A DNA stretch of 46,978 bases, taken from NCBI GenBank assembly GCA_030917925.1, contig JAUPTV010000117.1, positions 1-46,978 of the forward strand, read 5' to 3'. Shown here piece by piece: positions 12,982 to 22,050 of the stretch. The notes below the pieces were generated by a model, which saw nothing but the letters and a program-made list of their open reading frames with translations, did not search any database and was not told the DNA's origin. The first letter of the stretch is position 1. Each line of letters begins with the position of its first letter. Origin of the DNA: Pseudomonadota bacterium (GTDB taxonomy: Bacteria; Pseudomonadota; Gammaproteobacteria; Competibacterales; Competibacteraceae). Both the position numbers and the translations under genes were made by a program.

Positions 12982-13115
12982 GGAAACATCCTCAAACGCT
13001 CAAATGTATGGCGGGTACGCAATGGCGATTTGCGCCTGAGTCGATTAACCTTATGGAAATAGAGGATACCTAAATCCTCGTTCCTCGACTCGACTACAAA
13101 AACCATCGCCGGTTA
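12982..13115 (+). pseudogene. Possible decayed RelE/ParE-type toxin C-terminus
   Basis: Frame 1 reads NVWRVRNGDLRL and the +2 frame then reads INLMEIEDT, stop, ILVPRLDYKNHR. Joined across one frameshift and one stop these resemble the VWR-x-R-x-GD-x-R ... ILVLR-x-x-HR end of RelE-type toxins. This is a weak, by-eye assignment of a non-functional remnant. Confidence 0.3.
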
Positions 13116-13126
13116 GAACTGCCACC

Positions 13127-13894
13127 ATGGAAATCTTCGTCTACCACACCCCCGATCAAGTCCCTGACTTCAGTAAGAAAGCCCGCAAAGGTGGTCTGCA
13201 ACTCGAAATGCCCACCTGCGCCATCGTCATCGACGTGCTGCGCGCCACCACTACCATGGCCACCGCGCTGGAATCCGGTGCCGAGGCTATTCAGGTTTTC
13301 GATGACCTCGACGAATTGTTCAGAATCAGCAAACGCTGGCCTGCGGAACAACGTCTGCTGGCCGGCGAACGCGGCGGCGAGAAACTGGATGACTTCGATC
13401 TCGGCAATTCGCCAGCGGAATGCACCCCGGACCGGGTCGCTGGCAAACGGCTGTTCATGAGCACTACCAACGGCACCCGCGCCCTGGAACGGGTGCAACA
13501 GGTGCCCATGCTGATGACCGCCTCGATCACTAACCGGGCAGCGGTGGTGCGCTATCTGCTGGAACACCAACCACACACCGTCTGGATCGTCGCGGCGGGC
13601 TGGCGCGGCGGTTTCTCCTTGGAAGATACGATCTGCGCCGGGGCCATCGGCCACCTGCTCAGCGTGGAGCGTGACAGCGATTGTTCGGGGGATGATGAAT
13701 CCATCGCCGCCGTGGCGCTGTTTGAACAGTGGCAAACCCGGCTGCCCCAACTGCTGCGCTACGCCCATCATGGTCGCGGCCTAGCGGCGCTCGGTTGCGG
13801 CGCTGATCTCGATTACTGCGCCCGGATCGACAGCGTGAATGTCGTACCGCTACAAGTCGCGCCAGGGGTATTAAAAGCCGCTGAATTGGATTAA
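13127..13894 (+). CDS. 2-phosphosulfolactate phosphatase-like protein (ComB family)
   Basis: The 255-residue protein carries the ComB family features IVIDVLRATTTMATAL near residue 35, LLAGERGGEK near 85, and FMSTTNGTRAL near 115, followed by AAGWRGGFSLEDTICAG. Characterised members remove phosphate from 2-phosphosulfolactate in coenzyme M synthesis, with Mg2+. Many bacteria without coenzyme M carry the family, so the substrate here is unknown. The ATG at 13127 begins MEIFVYHTPDQV as expected. The gene stands alone between the toxin relic and the frd operon. Confidence 0.75.
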   Translation: MEIFVYHTPDQVPDFSKKARKGGLQLEMPTCAIVIDVLRATTTMATALESGAEAIQVFDDLDELFRISKRWPAEQRLLAGERGGEKLDDFDLGNSPAECTPDRVAGKRLFMSTTNGTRALERVQQVPMLMTASITNRAAVVRYLLEHQPHTVWIVAAGWRGGFSLEDTICAGAIGHLLSVERDSDCSGDDESIAAVALFEQWQTRLPQLLRYAHHGRGLAALGCGADLDYCARIDSVNVVPLQVAPGVLKAAELD

Positions 13895-13971
13895 ACCGGG
13901 CTTTCACGTTATAGGGACTTGATTCGTCCTGTTTTAATAGCGGTTCAGCGTGTTAAAAGTCGCGTCAAAAA

Positions 13972-14002
13972 TTCACTGATACTGCTAAATAGTCTCTATA
14001 AT
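13972..14002 (+). promoter_or_regulatory. Putative promoter of the frdABCD-rquA operon
   Basis: A perfect TATAAT at 13997-14002 lies 63 bp before frdA, with a poor -35 (TTCACT, 13972-13977, 19 bp spacing). The weak -35 fits activator dependence, but no clear FNR/Anr box (TTGAT-N4-ATCAA) was found by eye. Confidence 0.4.
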
Positions 14003-14064
14003 TAAAACCTGAAAACTCCTTCAATCCACCCCCTAGAGAACGCCATGCTGAGGAGCCAGAAGTA

Positions 14065-15825
14065 ATGGAGATCATTAAAGCCGACGTTGCTATCGTCGGA
14101 GCGGGAGGCGCAGGGCTACGAGCCGCCATCGCTCTCGCCGAAGCCGATCCAAAATTGCGCATCGCCCTGATTTCAAAAGTCTATCCCATGCGCAGCCATA
14201 CCTGCGCGGCGGAAGGCGGCGCTGCCGGTGTCATCAAATCCGATGACAGCCTCGACCTGCATTTCAGCGATACCGTGGGCGGCGGCGACTGGTTGAGTGA
14301 TCAGGATGCCGTCGAATACTTCATCAATGAAGCGCCCAAGGAACTGACCCAACTGGAGCATTGGGGCTGTCCATGGAGTCGCGAGGCGGATGGTTCCGTC
14401 GCCGTGCGTCCCTTTGGCGGCATGAAGATCAAGCGCACATGGTACGCCGCCGACAAATCCGGTTTTCATATCCTGCATACCCTGTTTCAAACCTCGCTGA
14501 AATACCCCAGCATCCAGCGCTTCGATGAGTACTACGCGACTGACCTGCTGGTCGAAGATGGACGCTGCCAGGGTCTTACCGCGCTGGAAATTCGCAGCGG
14601 CGAAATGAAGCAGTTCCAGGCTGGCGCGGTCATTATTGCGGCGGGCGGCGGCGGGAAGATGTTCCCGTTCACCACCAACGGCAATATCAAAACCGGCGAC
14701 GGTATGGCTCTGGCCTATCGCGCTGGAACGCCGCTCAAGGATATGGAGTTCGTCCAGTACCATCCCACCGGACTGCCGAATAACGGCATCCTGCTGACCG
14801 AAGGCTGTCGCGGCGAAGGCGGCGTCCTGTTCAACAAGGATGGTCGCCGCTATTTGCAGGACTATGGCATGGGACCGGAAACGCCCATCGGCCAACCGGT
14901 GCTCAAGACCATGGAACTGGGACCGCGTGACCGGCTCAGCCAGGCGTTCTGGGGCGAGCAGAAGAAGGGTAATACCGTCAAGACCCCGTGGGGCGATTGC
15001 GTCCTGCTCGACATGCGCCATCTGGGCGAGAAGAAGATTGACGAACGGCTGCCGCTGGTGCGCGATCTGTGCATCAGCTACCTGGGCATGGACCCGGTTA
15101 AGGAGCCGATTCCGATTCGCCCGGTCGTCCATTACATGATGGGCGGCATCCATACCGATGTGCAGGCCGCCACCCGGCTGCCTGGCCTGTTCGCCGCTGG
15201 CGAATGCGCCTGCGTCAGCATCAACGGCGCTAACCGCCTCGGCTCGAACTCGCTGACCGAACTGCTGGTGTTTGGCCGCCGGGCGGCGCTCAGTGCCATT
15301 GCGCATCTGCAATCCAATCAGGTTCCCAGCAGCGACACGGCATTGGCGGCGAAGGCGAAAGAGTCGCAGAACCGCATTCAGGCCCTGTTCGACAAGAGCA
15401 ACGGCACGGAGAGCATCTCTGGACTGCGCCAGGAAATGATGGACACCATGGAAGAAAACGTTGGCATCTACCGCACCGGCGAAGGTCTGGCGGCGGCCTG
15501 CGAGAAGATTGCCGAACTGCGGCAGCGCTATGCCAACATCACGTTGACCGACAAGACCCATGTCTACAACACCGATCTGATGCAGGCGCTGGAACTGGGG
15601 TCCATGCTGGATTGCGCCGAAGCCGTCACGGTGGGTGCCCGGGATCGCAAGGAATCACGCGGCGCACATCAGCGGCTCGACTTCACCGCCCGCGATGATG
15701 AGAACCTGCTCAAGCATTCGCTGGCCCATTACCATCCCACGGAACCGCCGCGCATCGAATACCTCGATGTCGTCGTCACCAAGTCGAAACCCGGTGTGCG
15801 TGACTATTCAGGAGCCAAGAAATGA
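14065..15825 (+). CDS. frdA: Fumarate reductase flavoprotein subunit
   Basis: Catalytic subunit with covalent FAD, reducing fumarate to succinate (or the reverse). The 586-residue protein has the N-terminal dinucleotide fold [14 protein letters not shown], the histidine of the flavin-attachment segment [10 protein letters not shown] near residue 45, and the active-site region [21 protein letters not shown] near 230-250 with its catalytic Arg. The substrate-binding part contains [10 protein letters not shown] and ANRLGSNSL. Length, and the four-gene order with two small anchors, fit FrdA rather than SdhA. A GAGGAG ribosome-binding site precedes the ATG. It overlaps frdB by 4 bp. Confidence 0.92.
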   Translation: MEIIKADVAIVGAGGAGLRAAIALAEADPKLRIALISKVYPMRSHTCAAEGGAAGVIKSDDSLDLHFSDTVGGGDWLSDQDAVEYFINEAPKELTQLEHWGCPWSREADGSVAVRPFGGMKIKRTWYAADKSGFHILHTLFQTSLKYPSIQRFDEYYATDLLVEDGRCQGLTALEIRSGEMKQFQAGAVIIAAGGGGKMFPFTTNGNIKTGDGMALAYRAGTPLKDMEFVQYHPTGLPNNGILLTEGCRGEGGVLFNKDGRRYLQDYGMGPETPIGQPVLKTMELGPRDRLSQAFWGEQKKGNTVKTPWGDCVLLDMRHLGEKKIDERLPLVRDLCISYLGMDPVKEPIPIRPVVHYMMGGIHTDVQAATRLPGLFAAGECACVSINGANRLGSNSLTELLVFGRRAALSAIAHLQSNQVPSSDTALAAKAKESQNRIQALFDKSNGTESISGLRQEMMDTMEENVGIYRTGEGLAAACEKIAELRQRYANITLTDKTHVYNTDLMQALELGSMLDCAEAVTVGARDRKESRGAHQRLDFTARDDENLLKHSLAHYHPTEPPRIEYLDVVVTKSKPGVRDYSGAKK

Positions 15826-16577
15826 GCGAACTCCAGCAACGCCAGATCCAACTGGAGGTGCTCCGCTACAACCCGGAGACCGATACCGCGCCCCGGTATC
15901 AGACGTATTCCGTGCCCTGTCTGGAAGAATGGGTGGTGTTGGATGCGCTGAACTACATCAAGGACCACCTCGACCCGACGCTGAGTTATCGCTGGTCCTG
16001 CCACATGGCGGTCTGCGGCAGTTGCGGGATGATGGTCAACGGCGAGCCAAAACTGGCTTGTAAGGCGTTCATCCACGAATACAAGGAAGGTCAGATCAAG
16101 GTCGAACCGATGGCGAATTTCCCCATCGAGCGCGATCTGGTCACTTCGGTCGAGGACTTCATCACCAAGCTGGCCAGCGTCAAGCCGTACCTGATTCCCA
16201 AAGAGGATAAGCCGGTTAGCGCCGGTGAGTTCAAGCAGACGCCAGCGGAACTCAAGAAGTTCAAGCAATACACGCTGTGCATCAACTGCATGTTGTGCTA
16301 CGCCGCGTGTCCGCAATACGCCCTGGTGCCGGAATTCCTCGGCCCCGCCGCGATCTCGATGGCGCACCGCTACAACCAGGACTCCCGCGATGGCGGACGG
16401 GATCAGCGTCAGGAAGTGATTGCTTCCGATGAAGGCGTCTGGGAATGCTCATTTGTCGGAGCCTGCTCTGAAGTGTGTCCCAAGCACGTTGACCCAGCGG
16501 GCGCGTTGCAGCAGATCAAGGTGGCCAGCACCATCGACTGGTATAAAGAGCACTTGATGCCCTGGATGAAGAAATGA
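15822..16577 (+). CDS. frdB: Fumarate reductase iron-sulfur subunit
   Basis: Electron-transfer subunit of 251 residues. The N-terminal plant-type ferredoxin domain has the [2Fe-2S] pattern [12 protein letters not shown] plus a later Cys (LACKAF). The C-terminal domain has two cysteine sets for the [4Fe-4S] and [3Fe-4S] clusters ([12 protein letters not shown] and [12 protein letters not shown]). It starts inside an ATGA overlap with frdA and overlaps frdC by 4 bp, so translation is coupled through the operon. Confidence 0.93.
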   Translation: MSELQQRQIQLEVLRYNPETDTAPRYQTYSVPCLEEWVVLDALNYIKDHLDPTLSYRWSCHMAVCGSCGMMVNGEPKLACKAFIHEYKEGQIKVEPMANFPIERDLVTSVEDFITKLASVKPYLIPKEDKPVSAGEFKQTPAELKKFKQYTLCINCMLCYAACPQYALVPEFLGPAAISMAHRYNQDSRDGGRDQRQEVIASDEGVWECSFVGACSEVCPKHVDPAGALQQIKVASTIDWYKEHLMPWMKK

Positions 16578-16960
16578 ACAGCAAACCCTATGTTCGTGAA
16601 GTCTCCAAAACGACCTGGTTTCTCAGCCATCCGCGCTACAAGCGTTATATGGCTCGTGAAGTCACCTGCATTTTCATCTTCGCCTACACCTTCCTGCTGA
16701 TTGCTGCCCTGGGTGCCCTGGCGAACGGCCAGGAAGCCTTTGATGCCTTTGTGCTGGGGCTGGGTGGCCCGCTAGGCGTCCTGTTCAACGTGGTGGTACT
16801 GATCGCTACCGTGTACCACAGCCTGTCATGGTTTGTGGTCACCCCGCAGGCCATGCCGATTCAAATGGGTGAGGAATTCGTAGCCGGTCATATTATCGTC
16901 AACGCCCACTACGGCGCTTGGGCGGTGGTCTCGCTGATTATTCTGTTCTGGGGAATGTAA
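16574..16960 (+). CDS. frdC: Fumarate reductase membrane anchor subunit C
   Basis: A 128-residue protein with three hydrophobic helices (starting near residues 28, 60 and 110), close to the 131 of E. coli FrdC. It starts with a polar N-terminus containing KTTWFLSHPRYKRYMAREVT, similar to the conserved RPM-x-x-x-WW-like region of FrdC N-termini only in part. The HSLSWFVVTPQAM stretch matches FrdC. It binds quinol together with FrdD at the inner membrane. Overlaps frdB by 4 bp; frdD follows after 2 bp. Confidence 0.88.
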   Translation: MNSKPYVREVSKTTWFLSHPRYKRYMAREVTCIFIFAYTFLLIAALGALANGQEAFDAFVLGLGGPLGVLFNVVVLIATVYHSLSWFVVTPQAMPIQMGEEFVAGHIIVNAHYGAWAVVSLIILFWGM

Positions 16961-16962
16961 TC

Positions 16963-17304
16963 ATGGCCAAATCCAACAAACCGATTTTCTGGGGTCTGTT
17001 CGCCGCTGGCGGCACCATCACGGCGTTTGTCACCCCGGCTCTGGTGCTGATTACGTTGTTCGCTGCCATGCGCTTCAACATGGACATGTTTACCTATGAT
17101 TCGATCCATGCCTTTGCCGCGTGGTGGCTGGGTAAGCTGATCATCTTCGGCGTGATTCTGGTATCGCTATGGCACGCCGCCCACCGGTTGCGGGTCACGG
17201 TGCATGACTTTGGGGTTCGTGCCGACAAACAGGTCGCGATAGTGGTGTATTCACTGGCCGGCCTGGGTACGCTGTTGACACTGATTTTCCTGTTGCGCAT
17301 CTGA
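16963..17304 (+). CDS. frdD: Fumarate reductase membrane anchor subunit D
   Basis: 113 residues with three membrane helices, beginning MAKSNKPIFWGLFAAGG, which is the FrdD start (normally about 119 residues). It contains SLWHAAHRLRVTVHDFG, corresponding to the FrdD segment with the conserved HxxHR-like motif. A frame extending upstream inside frdC exists, but the ATG at 16963, two bases after the frdC stop, gives the family N-terminus. With FrdC it forms the quinone-binding anchor. Confidence 0.88.
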   Translation: MAKSNKPIFWGLFAAGGTITAFVTPALVLITLFAAMRFNMDMFTYDSIHAFAAWWLGKLIIFGVILVSLWHAAHRLRVTVHDFGVRADKQVAIVVYSLAGLGTLLTLIFLLRI

Positions 17305-17311
17305 CGCGGTT

Positions 17312-17350
17312 CCCTCCCCCAATCCCTTCTCCTTTGAGTGGGGGAAGGGG
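17312..17350. repeat. Imperfect hairpin between frdD and rquA
   Basis: CCCTCCCCC pairs with GGGGGAAGGG across a 19-bp spacer. It has no T-run after it, so it is not an obvious terminator. It could limit or stabilise transcripts between frdD and rquA, or belong to a dispersed C-rich repeat family. Confidence 0.5.
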
Positions 17351-17367
17351 CTTAAGGAAATTTTTGC

Positions 17368-18165
17368 ATGACAAGTTTTGAATCTGTCCAGGGTCCGGCG
17401 ACACCGCCCCAGGCGTCGGCGTTGAATCATGACTCTGGCTTGAAATCCGGGGCTGAAGAGACTATCCACATCGATGCTTCCAGTTCGGCACCGGTGTTGG
17501 TGCCGTTATACCTGCAGCAAACCTACTGGTGGGCCTATCTGCATCCGACAGCCGTGCGGTTTTTTGAACGGCAATGGCTGGTGAACCTGATTCTGTGGGG
17601 TAATTTCGCGGAATTGCGCGACCAGGCGCTGACCGAACTGGAGCCATTTTGCAATGGCCGCCTCCTGCAAGTCGCCTGCGTTTACGGCAATTTTACCGAA
17701 CGGCTGGCGCAACGCCTGGGACCGGAGGGACGACTGGATGTCGTGGATGTGGCTCAGGTGCAATTGGATAATCTGCAAACCAAGCTGGGCGGTGCTGCCG
17801 CGCAGATCAGCTTGCATCATCAGGATTCAACCCATTTGCACTTTGCCGACGCCAGTTTTGACTGCGCGGTGGTGTTTTTCCTGCTGCATGAGCAACCGGA
17901 AGACGTGCGCATCCAGACTATGGCTCAAGCGTGGCGGGTGGTTAAACCGGGCGGCAAGGTGATTTTCGTGGACTATCATGGACCGAACTGGGTGAACCCG
18001 TTCCGGTATGTGATGACGCCGATTCTCAAAATTCTGGAGCCGTTCGCTATGGACCTGTGGCGCAAGGATCTGGTGGACTGGTTGCCCGAGGAGGCGCGTC
18101 AGGCGGTTATCGACAAGCAGACTTTCTTTGGCGGACTCTACCAGAAGGTCGTTATTACCCGCTGA
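17368..18165 (+). CDS. rquA: Rhodoquinone biosynthesis methyltransferase-like protein RquA
   Basis: 265 residues with a class I methyltransferase fold. The segment VLVPLYLQQTYWWAYLHP followed by FFERQWLVNLILWGN is the characteristic RquA N-terminal region. Where ordinary methyltransferases have a D-x-G-x-G-x-G motif I, this protein has QVACVYGNFTERLA, the atypical form seen in RquA. Later segments FFLLHEQP, RVVKPGGKVIFVDYHGP and LEPFAMDLWR also fit. RquA converts ubiquinone to rhodoquinone, a low-potential quinone needed for fumarate reduction. It lies 63 bp after frdD with an AAGGAA site before the ATG and ends in a terminator, so it likely belongs to the frd operon. A UbiE-like methyltransferase is the alternative. 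Confidence 0.85.
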   Translation: MTSFESVQGPATPPQASALNHDSGLKSGAEETIHIDASSSAPVLVPLYLQQTYWWAYLHPTAVRFFERQWLVNLILWGNFAELRDQALTELEPFCNGRLLQVACVYGNFTERLAQRLGPEGRLDVVDVAQVQLDNLQTKLGGAAAQISLHHQDSTHLHFADASFDCAVVFFLLHEQPEDVRIQTMAQAWRVVKPGGKVIFVDYHGPNWVNPFRYVMTPILKILEPFAMDLWRKDLVDWLPEEARQAVIDKQTFFGGLYQKVVITR

Positions 18166-18182
18166 ACGCGTTTGTGGACATC

Positions 18183-18210
18183 AAAAACCCCGGATGACCG
18201 GGGTTTTTTT
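18183..18210 (+). terminator. Rho-independent terminator after rquA
   Basis: ACCCCGG-ATGA-CCGGGGT stem-loop followed by seven T, 18 bp after the rquA stop. It closes the frdABCD-rquA transcript before lptD. Confidence 0.93.
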
Positions 18211-18317
18211 ATAGGTTTGAAACCGCCGGTGAAATGTTGGTGCTGGATAATTGCAGCACAGGTCAATCTGTGCGATGTTAGGGCGTATCCATTCCTGCGT
18301 AAGACTCTGTTTCCGTG

Positions 18318-20591
18318 ATGCCGCATTATCCAATATTGACGGTCAGCCTTCTGGCTTTATTACCGCTGGCTGGCGTCCAGGCGCAATCAGTCAATCTCCT
18401 CGATCCTTGGGTGCGTTGCGAACCCGATGAACTGGCCCGTGAGATCGTACCCACTATGCTGAATGCCCCGCCGCCCGGCGAGTTACCGCTCCAGGCGGAT
18501 GCCGACCGGGTCGAGTCTTCCTCAACTTATTCCTTGCTGGAAGGCAACGTGAGCCTGTCGCGTGGCGATCAACGGTTGCGTGCCGAGCGAATTTCCCTGG
18601 ATCGCACCGCGCAACAGGTTGAAATCGACGGGGAGTTTATCTATGGCGATCCCTATCAGGCGTTGCGAGGTCAACAGGCTGAAGTGAATCTGGACGCCGA
18701 GACCGGTTGGTTCAGCGAAGCTGATTATTATTTGCCGGGACGCCATGCTCAAGGCCATGCCAAATCCGTCCGCGTCGATCAACAGCAACAATTAACTCAA
18801 CTGGAAGAAGCCACTTATTCCACCTGTCCCCGTGGCCAGGAATTCTGGCAACTGCGGGCGCGCGATCTGCAAATCAACGAAGCCACGCAACGCGGCCAGG
18901 CCCGTGACATGACCCTGGCGTTCAAAGATACCCCGATCTTCTATCTTCCCTATCTGTCGTTCCCCACCACCAATGAACGGCAGTCGGGATTCCTGTTCCC
19001 GCGTCAGGGTTATAGCAGCGAGACCGGCTTTGATTTCCAGTTTCCCTATTACTGGAATATCGCGCCTAACCGCGACCTGACCTTGACCCCGCGACTGATG
19101 GCGTCACGCGGGATGTTGCTGGGCATGGAGTATCGCTACCTGTATCCCCGTCATCAGGGACAAATCAGCGCGGAGTATATCCCGGAGGACCGCAGTTACG
19201 GCGGCGACCGGGGGTCATTCACCATCAGTGACCGCGCCGCGCCACTATCCAATGTCTACACCGATCTGCGCTATGAGTATGTATCTGATGATCGCTACTT
19301 CCGGGATTTGAACAATAATCTGGATTTTCTGACCGTCAATTACCTGGAGCGGCATCTGGACGCCCGCTACTATGGCAACTGGTGGCAGGCGCTGGCGCGG
19401 GTGCAGGGCTATCAGATTCTGAATCCGACCCTCTTCGCGAATACCGGCAAACCTTATCAGCGGTTGCCGCAACTGTTGTTTGATGGGGCCTGGCCGACCG
19501 GAGCCAGTGGTTTGCATTACCGGATGTATGGCGAACTCGTCAACTTCCAGCAATCGGATGTCGTGACCGGCACGCGGCTGGACCTGTGGCCCACGGTGGG
19601 CTGGACGCTGGAGCAGTCCTGGGGTTATCTCAAACCCGAGGCCGGGTTCCGCTATACCGGCTACCAGCTCGAAGACACCACTTCGGATGCTAACAATACT
19701 CCAACTCGTGATGCGCCTATTCTGAGTCTGGACAGCGGGCTGATCTTTGACCGGCCACTCGAGGCGGACTGGCTGGGCGTCAGTGCGGGAACCCAGACCC
19801 TGGAGCCGCGACTGTTTTATCTCTACGTTCCCTACCGTAATCAGGATGATATTCCGCTGTTCGACAGCACCCGGATGGATCGCGATTATGACTGGCTGTT
19901 CCGCAAGAATCGCTTTATTGGCGCTGACCGCCTGGGCGATGCGAATCAGTTGACGGCGGCGTTGACGACCCGGTTCATCGACGGCAAGAGTGGTCGCGAG
20001 CGGTTGCGGGCCAGCGTGGGCCAAATTCAGTATTTCGCGGATCGCCAGGTAGGCTTGTATCCCGAAGCGCCCCCGGAGACCGCTGACAGTTCGGGAGTGA
20101 TCGCCCAGGGCGCGGTGAATCTGTCATCCCGTTGGTCGGTTCAAGGTGGGGTGCAACTGGAACCCGATAACCGCGATTTCCTGCGCAGCGGATTCGATCT
20201 GCGTTATTACGCCAATCCCCGGCAACTGGTTAACCTATCCTACCTGCGCGACCAGGATCCCTCGGTTGAGGTGCTGGATTCCGGCGATCAGATTCACTCG
20301 GTAGATGCATCAATGCTCTGGCCGCTCAATGCACAATGGCGGATGCTGGCTCGCTGGAATCAGGCCATTAATATCGGGCGGAATCTGGAAACACTGGCCG
20401 GCTTCGAATATGAGGATTGTTGCTGGGCATTGCGCGCTGTCGCCCGTCAGTATCGCTATAGTCCGGTTGATGAAGATGCACAGACCGGATTTTACCTGGA
20501 ACTGGAACTGAAAGGGCTATCCCGACTGGGCAGTGGTCTTGGCAACCTCCTCCAAAGTTCTATCCTTGGCTATCAACCGATCCGCTACTAA
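18318..20591 (+). CDS. lptD: LPS-assembly protein LptD
   Basis: Outer-membrane beta-barrel that inserts lipopolysaccharide with LptE. 757 residues from the ATG (a GTG lies just before it in frame). A signal peptide ends near VQA. An N-terminal OstA/jelly-roll domain follows (ADRVESSSTYSLLEGNVSLSRGDQRL), then a large barrel. Cysteines occur at WVRCEPD, STCPRG and the C-terminal pair YEDCCW, matching the disulfide pattern that E. coli LptD needs for activity. surA follows after 13 bp, the conserved lptD-surA order. Confidence 0.96.
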   Translation: MPHYPILTVSLLALLPLAGVQAQSVNLLDPWVRCEPDELAREIVPTMLNAPPPGELPLQADADRVESSSTYSLLEGNVSLSRGDQRLRAERISLDRTAQQVEIDGEFIYGDPYQALRGQQAEVNLDAETGWFSEADYYLPGRHAQGHAKSVRVDQQQQLTQLEEATYSTCPRGQEFWQLRARDLQINEATQRGQARDMTLAFKDTPIFYLPYLSFPTTNERQSGFLFPRQGYSSETGFDFQFPYYWNIAPNRDLTLTPRLMASRGMLLGMEYRYLYPRHQGQISAEYIPEDRSYGGDRGSFTISDRAAPLSNVYTDLRYEYVSDDRYFRDLNNNLDFLTVNYLERHLDARYYGNWWQALARVQGYQILNPTLFANTGKPYQRLPQLLFDGAWPTGASGLHYRMYGELVNFQQSDVVTGTRLDLWPTVGWTLEQSWGYLKPEAGFRYTGYQLEDTTSDANNTPTRDAPILSLDSGLIFDRPLEADWLGVSAGTQTLEPRLFYLYVPYRNQDDIPLFDSTRMDRDYDWLFRKNRFIGADRLGDANQLTAALTTRFIDGKSGRERLRASVGQIQYFADRQVGLYPEAPPETADSSGVIAQGAVNLSSRWSVQGGVQLEPDNRDFLRSGFDLRYYANPRQLVNLSYLRDQDPSVEVLDSGDQIHSVDASMLWPLNAQWRMLARWNQAINIGRNLETLAGFEYEDCCWALRAVARQYRYSPVDEDAQTGFYLELELKGLSRLGSGLGNLLQSSILGYQPIRY

Positions 20592-20604
20592 GAGTTCCCT
20601 TGAG

Positions 20605-22050
20605 ATGATCCGTATAAACAAGTTGCTTGTTCGCCTGATGCTGTGTCTGCCTCTGGGGGGTATGCCAGTCCATGGCCAAACCCAGATGGTGTTCGGTCCC
20701 GGTCCCGAAGGCGCAACCAGTACCCTGGATGCGATTGTGGCGGTCGTGAATGATGATGTGGTGACACGCCGTGAACTCAACGCCGCTACGGCGCAAATCG
20801 AGCGCCAGTTGCAACAGAAAAAAGTGCCGATGCCGCCTCGTCCGATCTTGGAAAGCCAGGTGCTGGAACGGCTGATTCTGTCTCAACTGGAACTGCGCGC
20901 CGCCGAGCGCGTCGGCATCACGGTGGATGATGCGACCTTGAACGCCGCCATTGATAACCTGGCCCGACGCAATAATATGAACCTGACCCAAATGCGGCAA
21001 AACGTCGAAAAGGATGGAATGAGCTTTGCCCGATTCCGCGATGATGTGCGCCGGGAGTTAATCGCGGCGCGCCTGCGGCAGAAAGTGGTGGATAGCCAGA
21101 TCCAGATTTCCGAACAGGATGTCGATAGCTTGCGCAGCCAAATCGGTAGCCCGAACGCGGAGCGTCCCGGCGGCAATGATCCGGGGACAGGCGGCAGCAG
21201 TGGTGGTCGTCAATATCATATTGCCCAGATTTTGGTTGCCGTGCCGGAAGGCGCTTCACCCGATCAGATCGCCACCATTAAGCGTCAGGCTGATAACGTA
21301 CTGGCCCGGTTGCGCAAGGGCGAAGATTTCCAGCAACTGGCGGCGGGTGTGTCGGCTGGTCAACAGGCGCTGGAAGGTGGCGATCTGGGCTGGCGCGATG
21401 CGGAACAGTTACCAACCATCTTCACTAACGTCGTGCCGAAGTTGCAGCCTGGGCAGTTTAGCGAACTGGTCCGCAGTCCCAGCGGTTTCCATATCGTTAA
21501 ACTGCTGGAAGTGCGCGGTGGTGGAAGTCGTAACGTGACCTCCCGTCCCGCGAGTCAGCCGTTGGCCGGTGTAGTGAATCAGACCCGCGCCCGGCATATC
21601 CTACTCAAAACCTCCCCGGAATTGCCCGACGATGAAGCACATCGGCGTCTGGAGCAATTGCGCCAGCGGATTGAGGCGGGCGAGGATTTTGCGGCGCTGG
21701 CCCGCGCCCATTCCGATGACAAGGGTTCAGGAGCGCGTGGCGGCGAACTGGGCTGGGTGTCGCCGGGCATGTTAGTTCCGGAATTCGAGCAGGAACTTGG
21801 AAATTTGCAGGCTAACCAGATGAGTGCGCCATTTAAAACCCAGTTCGGCTGGCATATCGTTCAGGTGCTCGAACGCCGCCAGGGTCAGGCCTCACCCGAA
21901 ACCGAGCGGGCGCGTGTTCGCGAGGCGCTATTTCGACGCCGTTCCGATGAAGAATGGGAACTGTGGCTACGCCGGTTGCGCGATGAGGCCTATGTGGAGA
22001 TTCGCTTGCCACGCCCGATGGAATCGACGGCTGTCGATGTCAAACCGTGA
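20605..22050 (+). CDS. surA: Periplasmic chaperone and peptidyl-prolyl isomerase SurA
   Basis: 481 residues with an N-terminal signal peptide (MIRINKLLVRLMLCLPL), the SurA N-domain (LDAIVAVVNDDVVTRREL), and two parvulin domains (about residues 205-305 and 325-430, each with a GGDLGW or GGELGW motif). It chaperones outer-membrane proteins including LptD. A frame runs upstream into lptD, but the ATG at 20605 gives the signal peptide. Its last four bases overlap the rsmA start. The pdxA gene usually found between surA and rsmA is absent. Confidence 0.95.
   Translation: MIRINKLLVRLMLCLPLGGMPVHGQTQMVFGPGPEGATSTLDAIVAVVNDDVVTRRELNAATAQIERQLQQKKVPMPPRPILESQVLERLILSQLELRAAERVGITVDDATLNAAIDNLARRNNMNLTQMRQNVEKDGMSFARFRDDVRRELIAARLRQKVVDSQIQISEQDVDSLRSQIGSPNAERPGGNDPGTGGSSGGRQYHIAQILVAVPEGASPDQIATIKRQADNVLARLRKGEDFQQLAAGVSAGQQALEGGDLGWRDAEQLPTIFTNVVPKLQPGQFSELVRSPSGFHIVKLLEVRGGGSRNVTSRPASQPLAGVVNQTRARHILLKTSPELPDDEAHRRLEQLRQRIEAGEDFAALARAHSDDKGSGARGGELGWVSPGMLVPEFEQELGNLQANQMSAPFKTQFGWHIVQVLERRQGQASPETERARVREALFRRRSDEEWELWLRRLRDEAYVEIRLPRPMESTAVDVKP

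Noticed and set aside
14173-15561. 462-codon minus-strand frame opposite frdA
   Set aside because: Antisense of a clearly conserved gene; no signals or domains.
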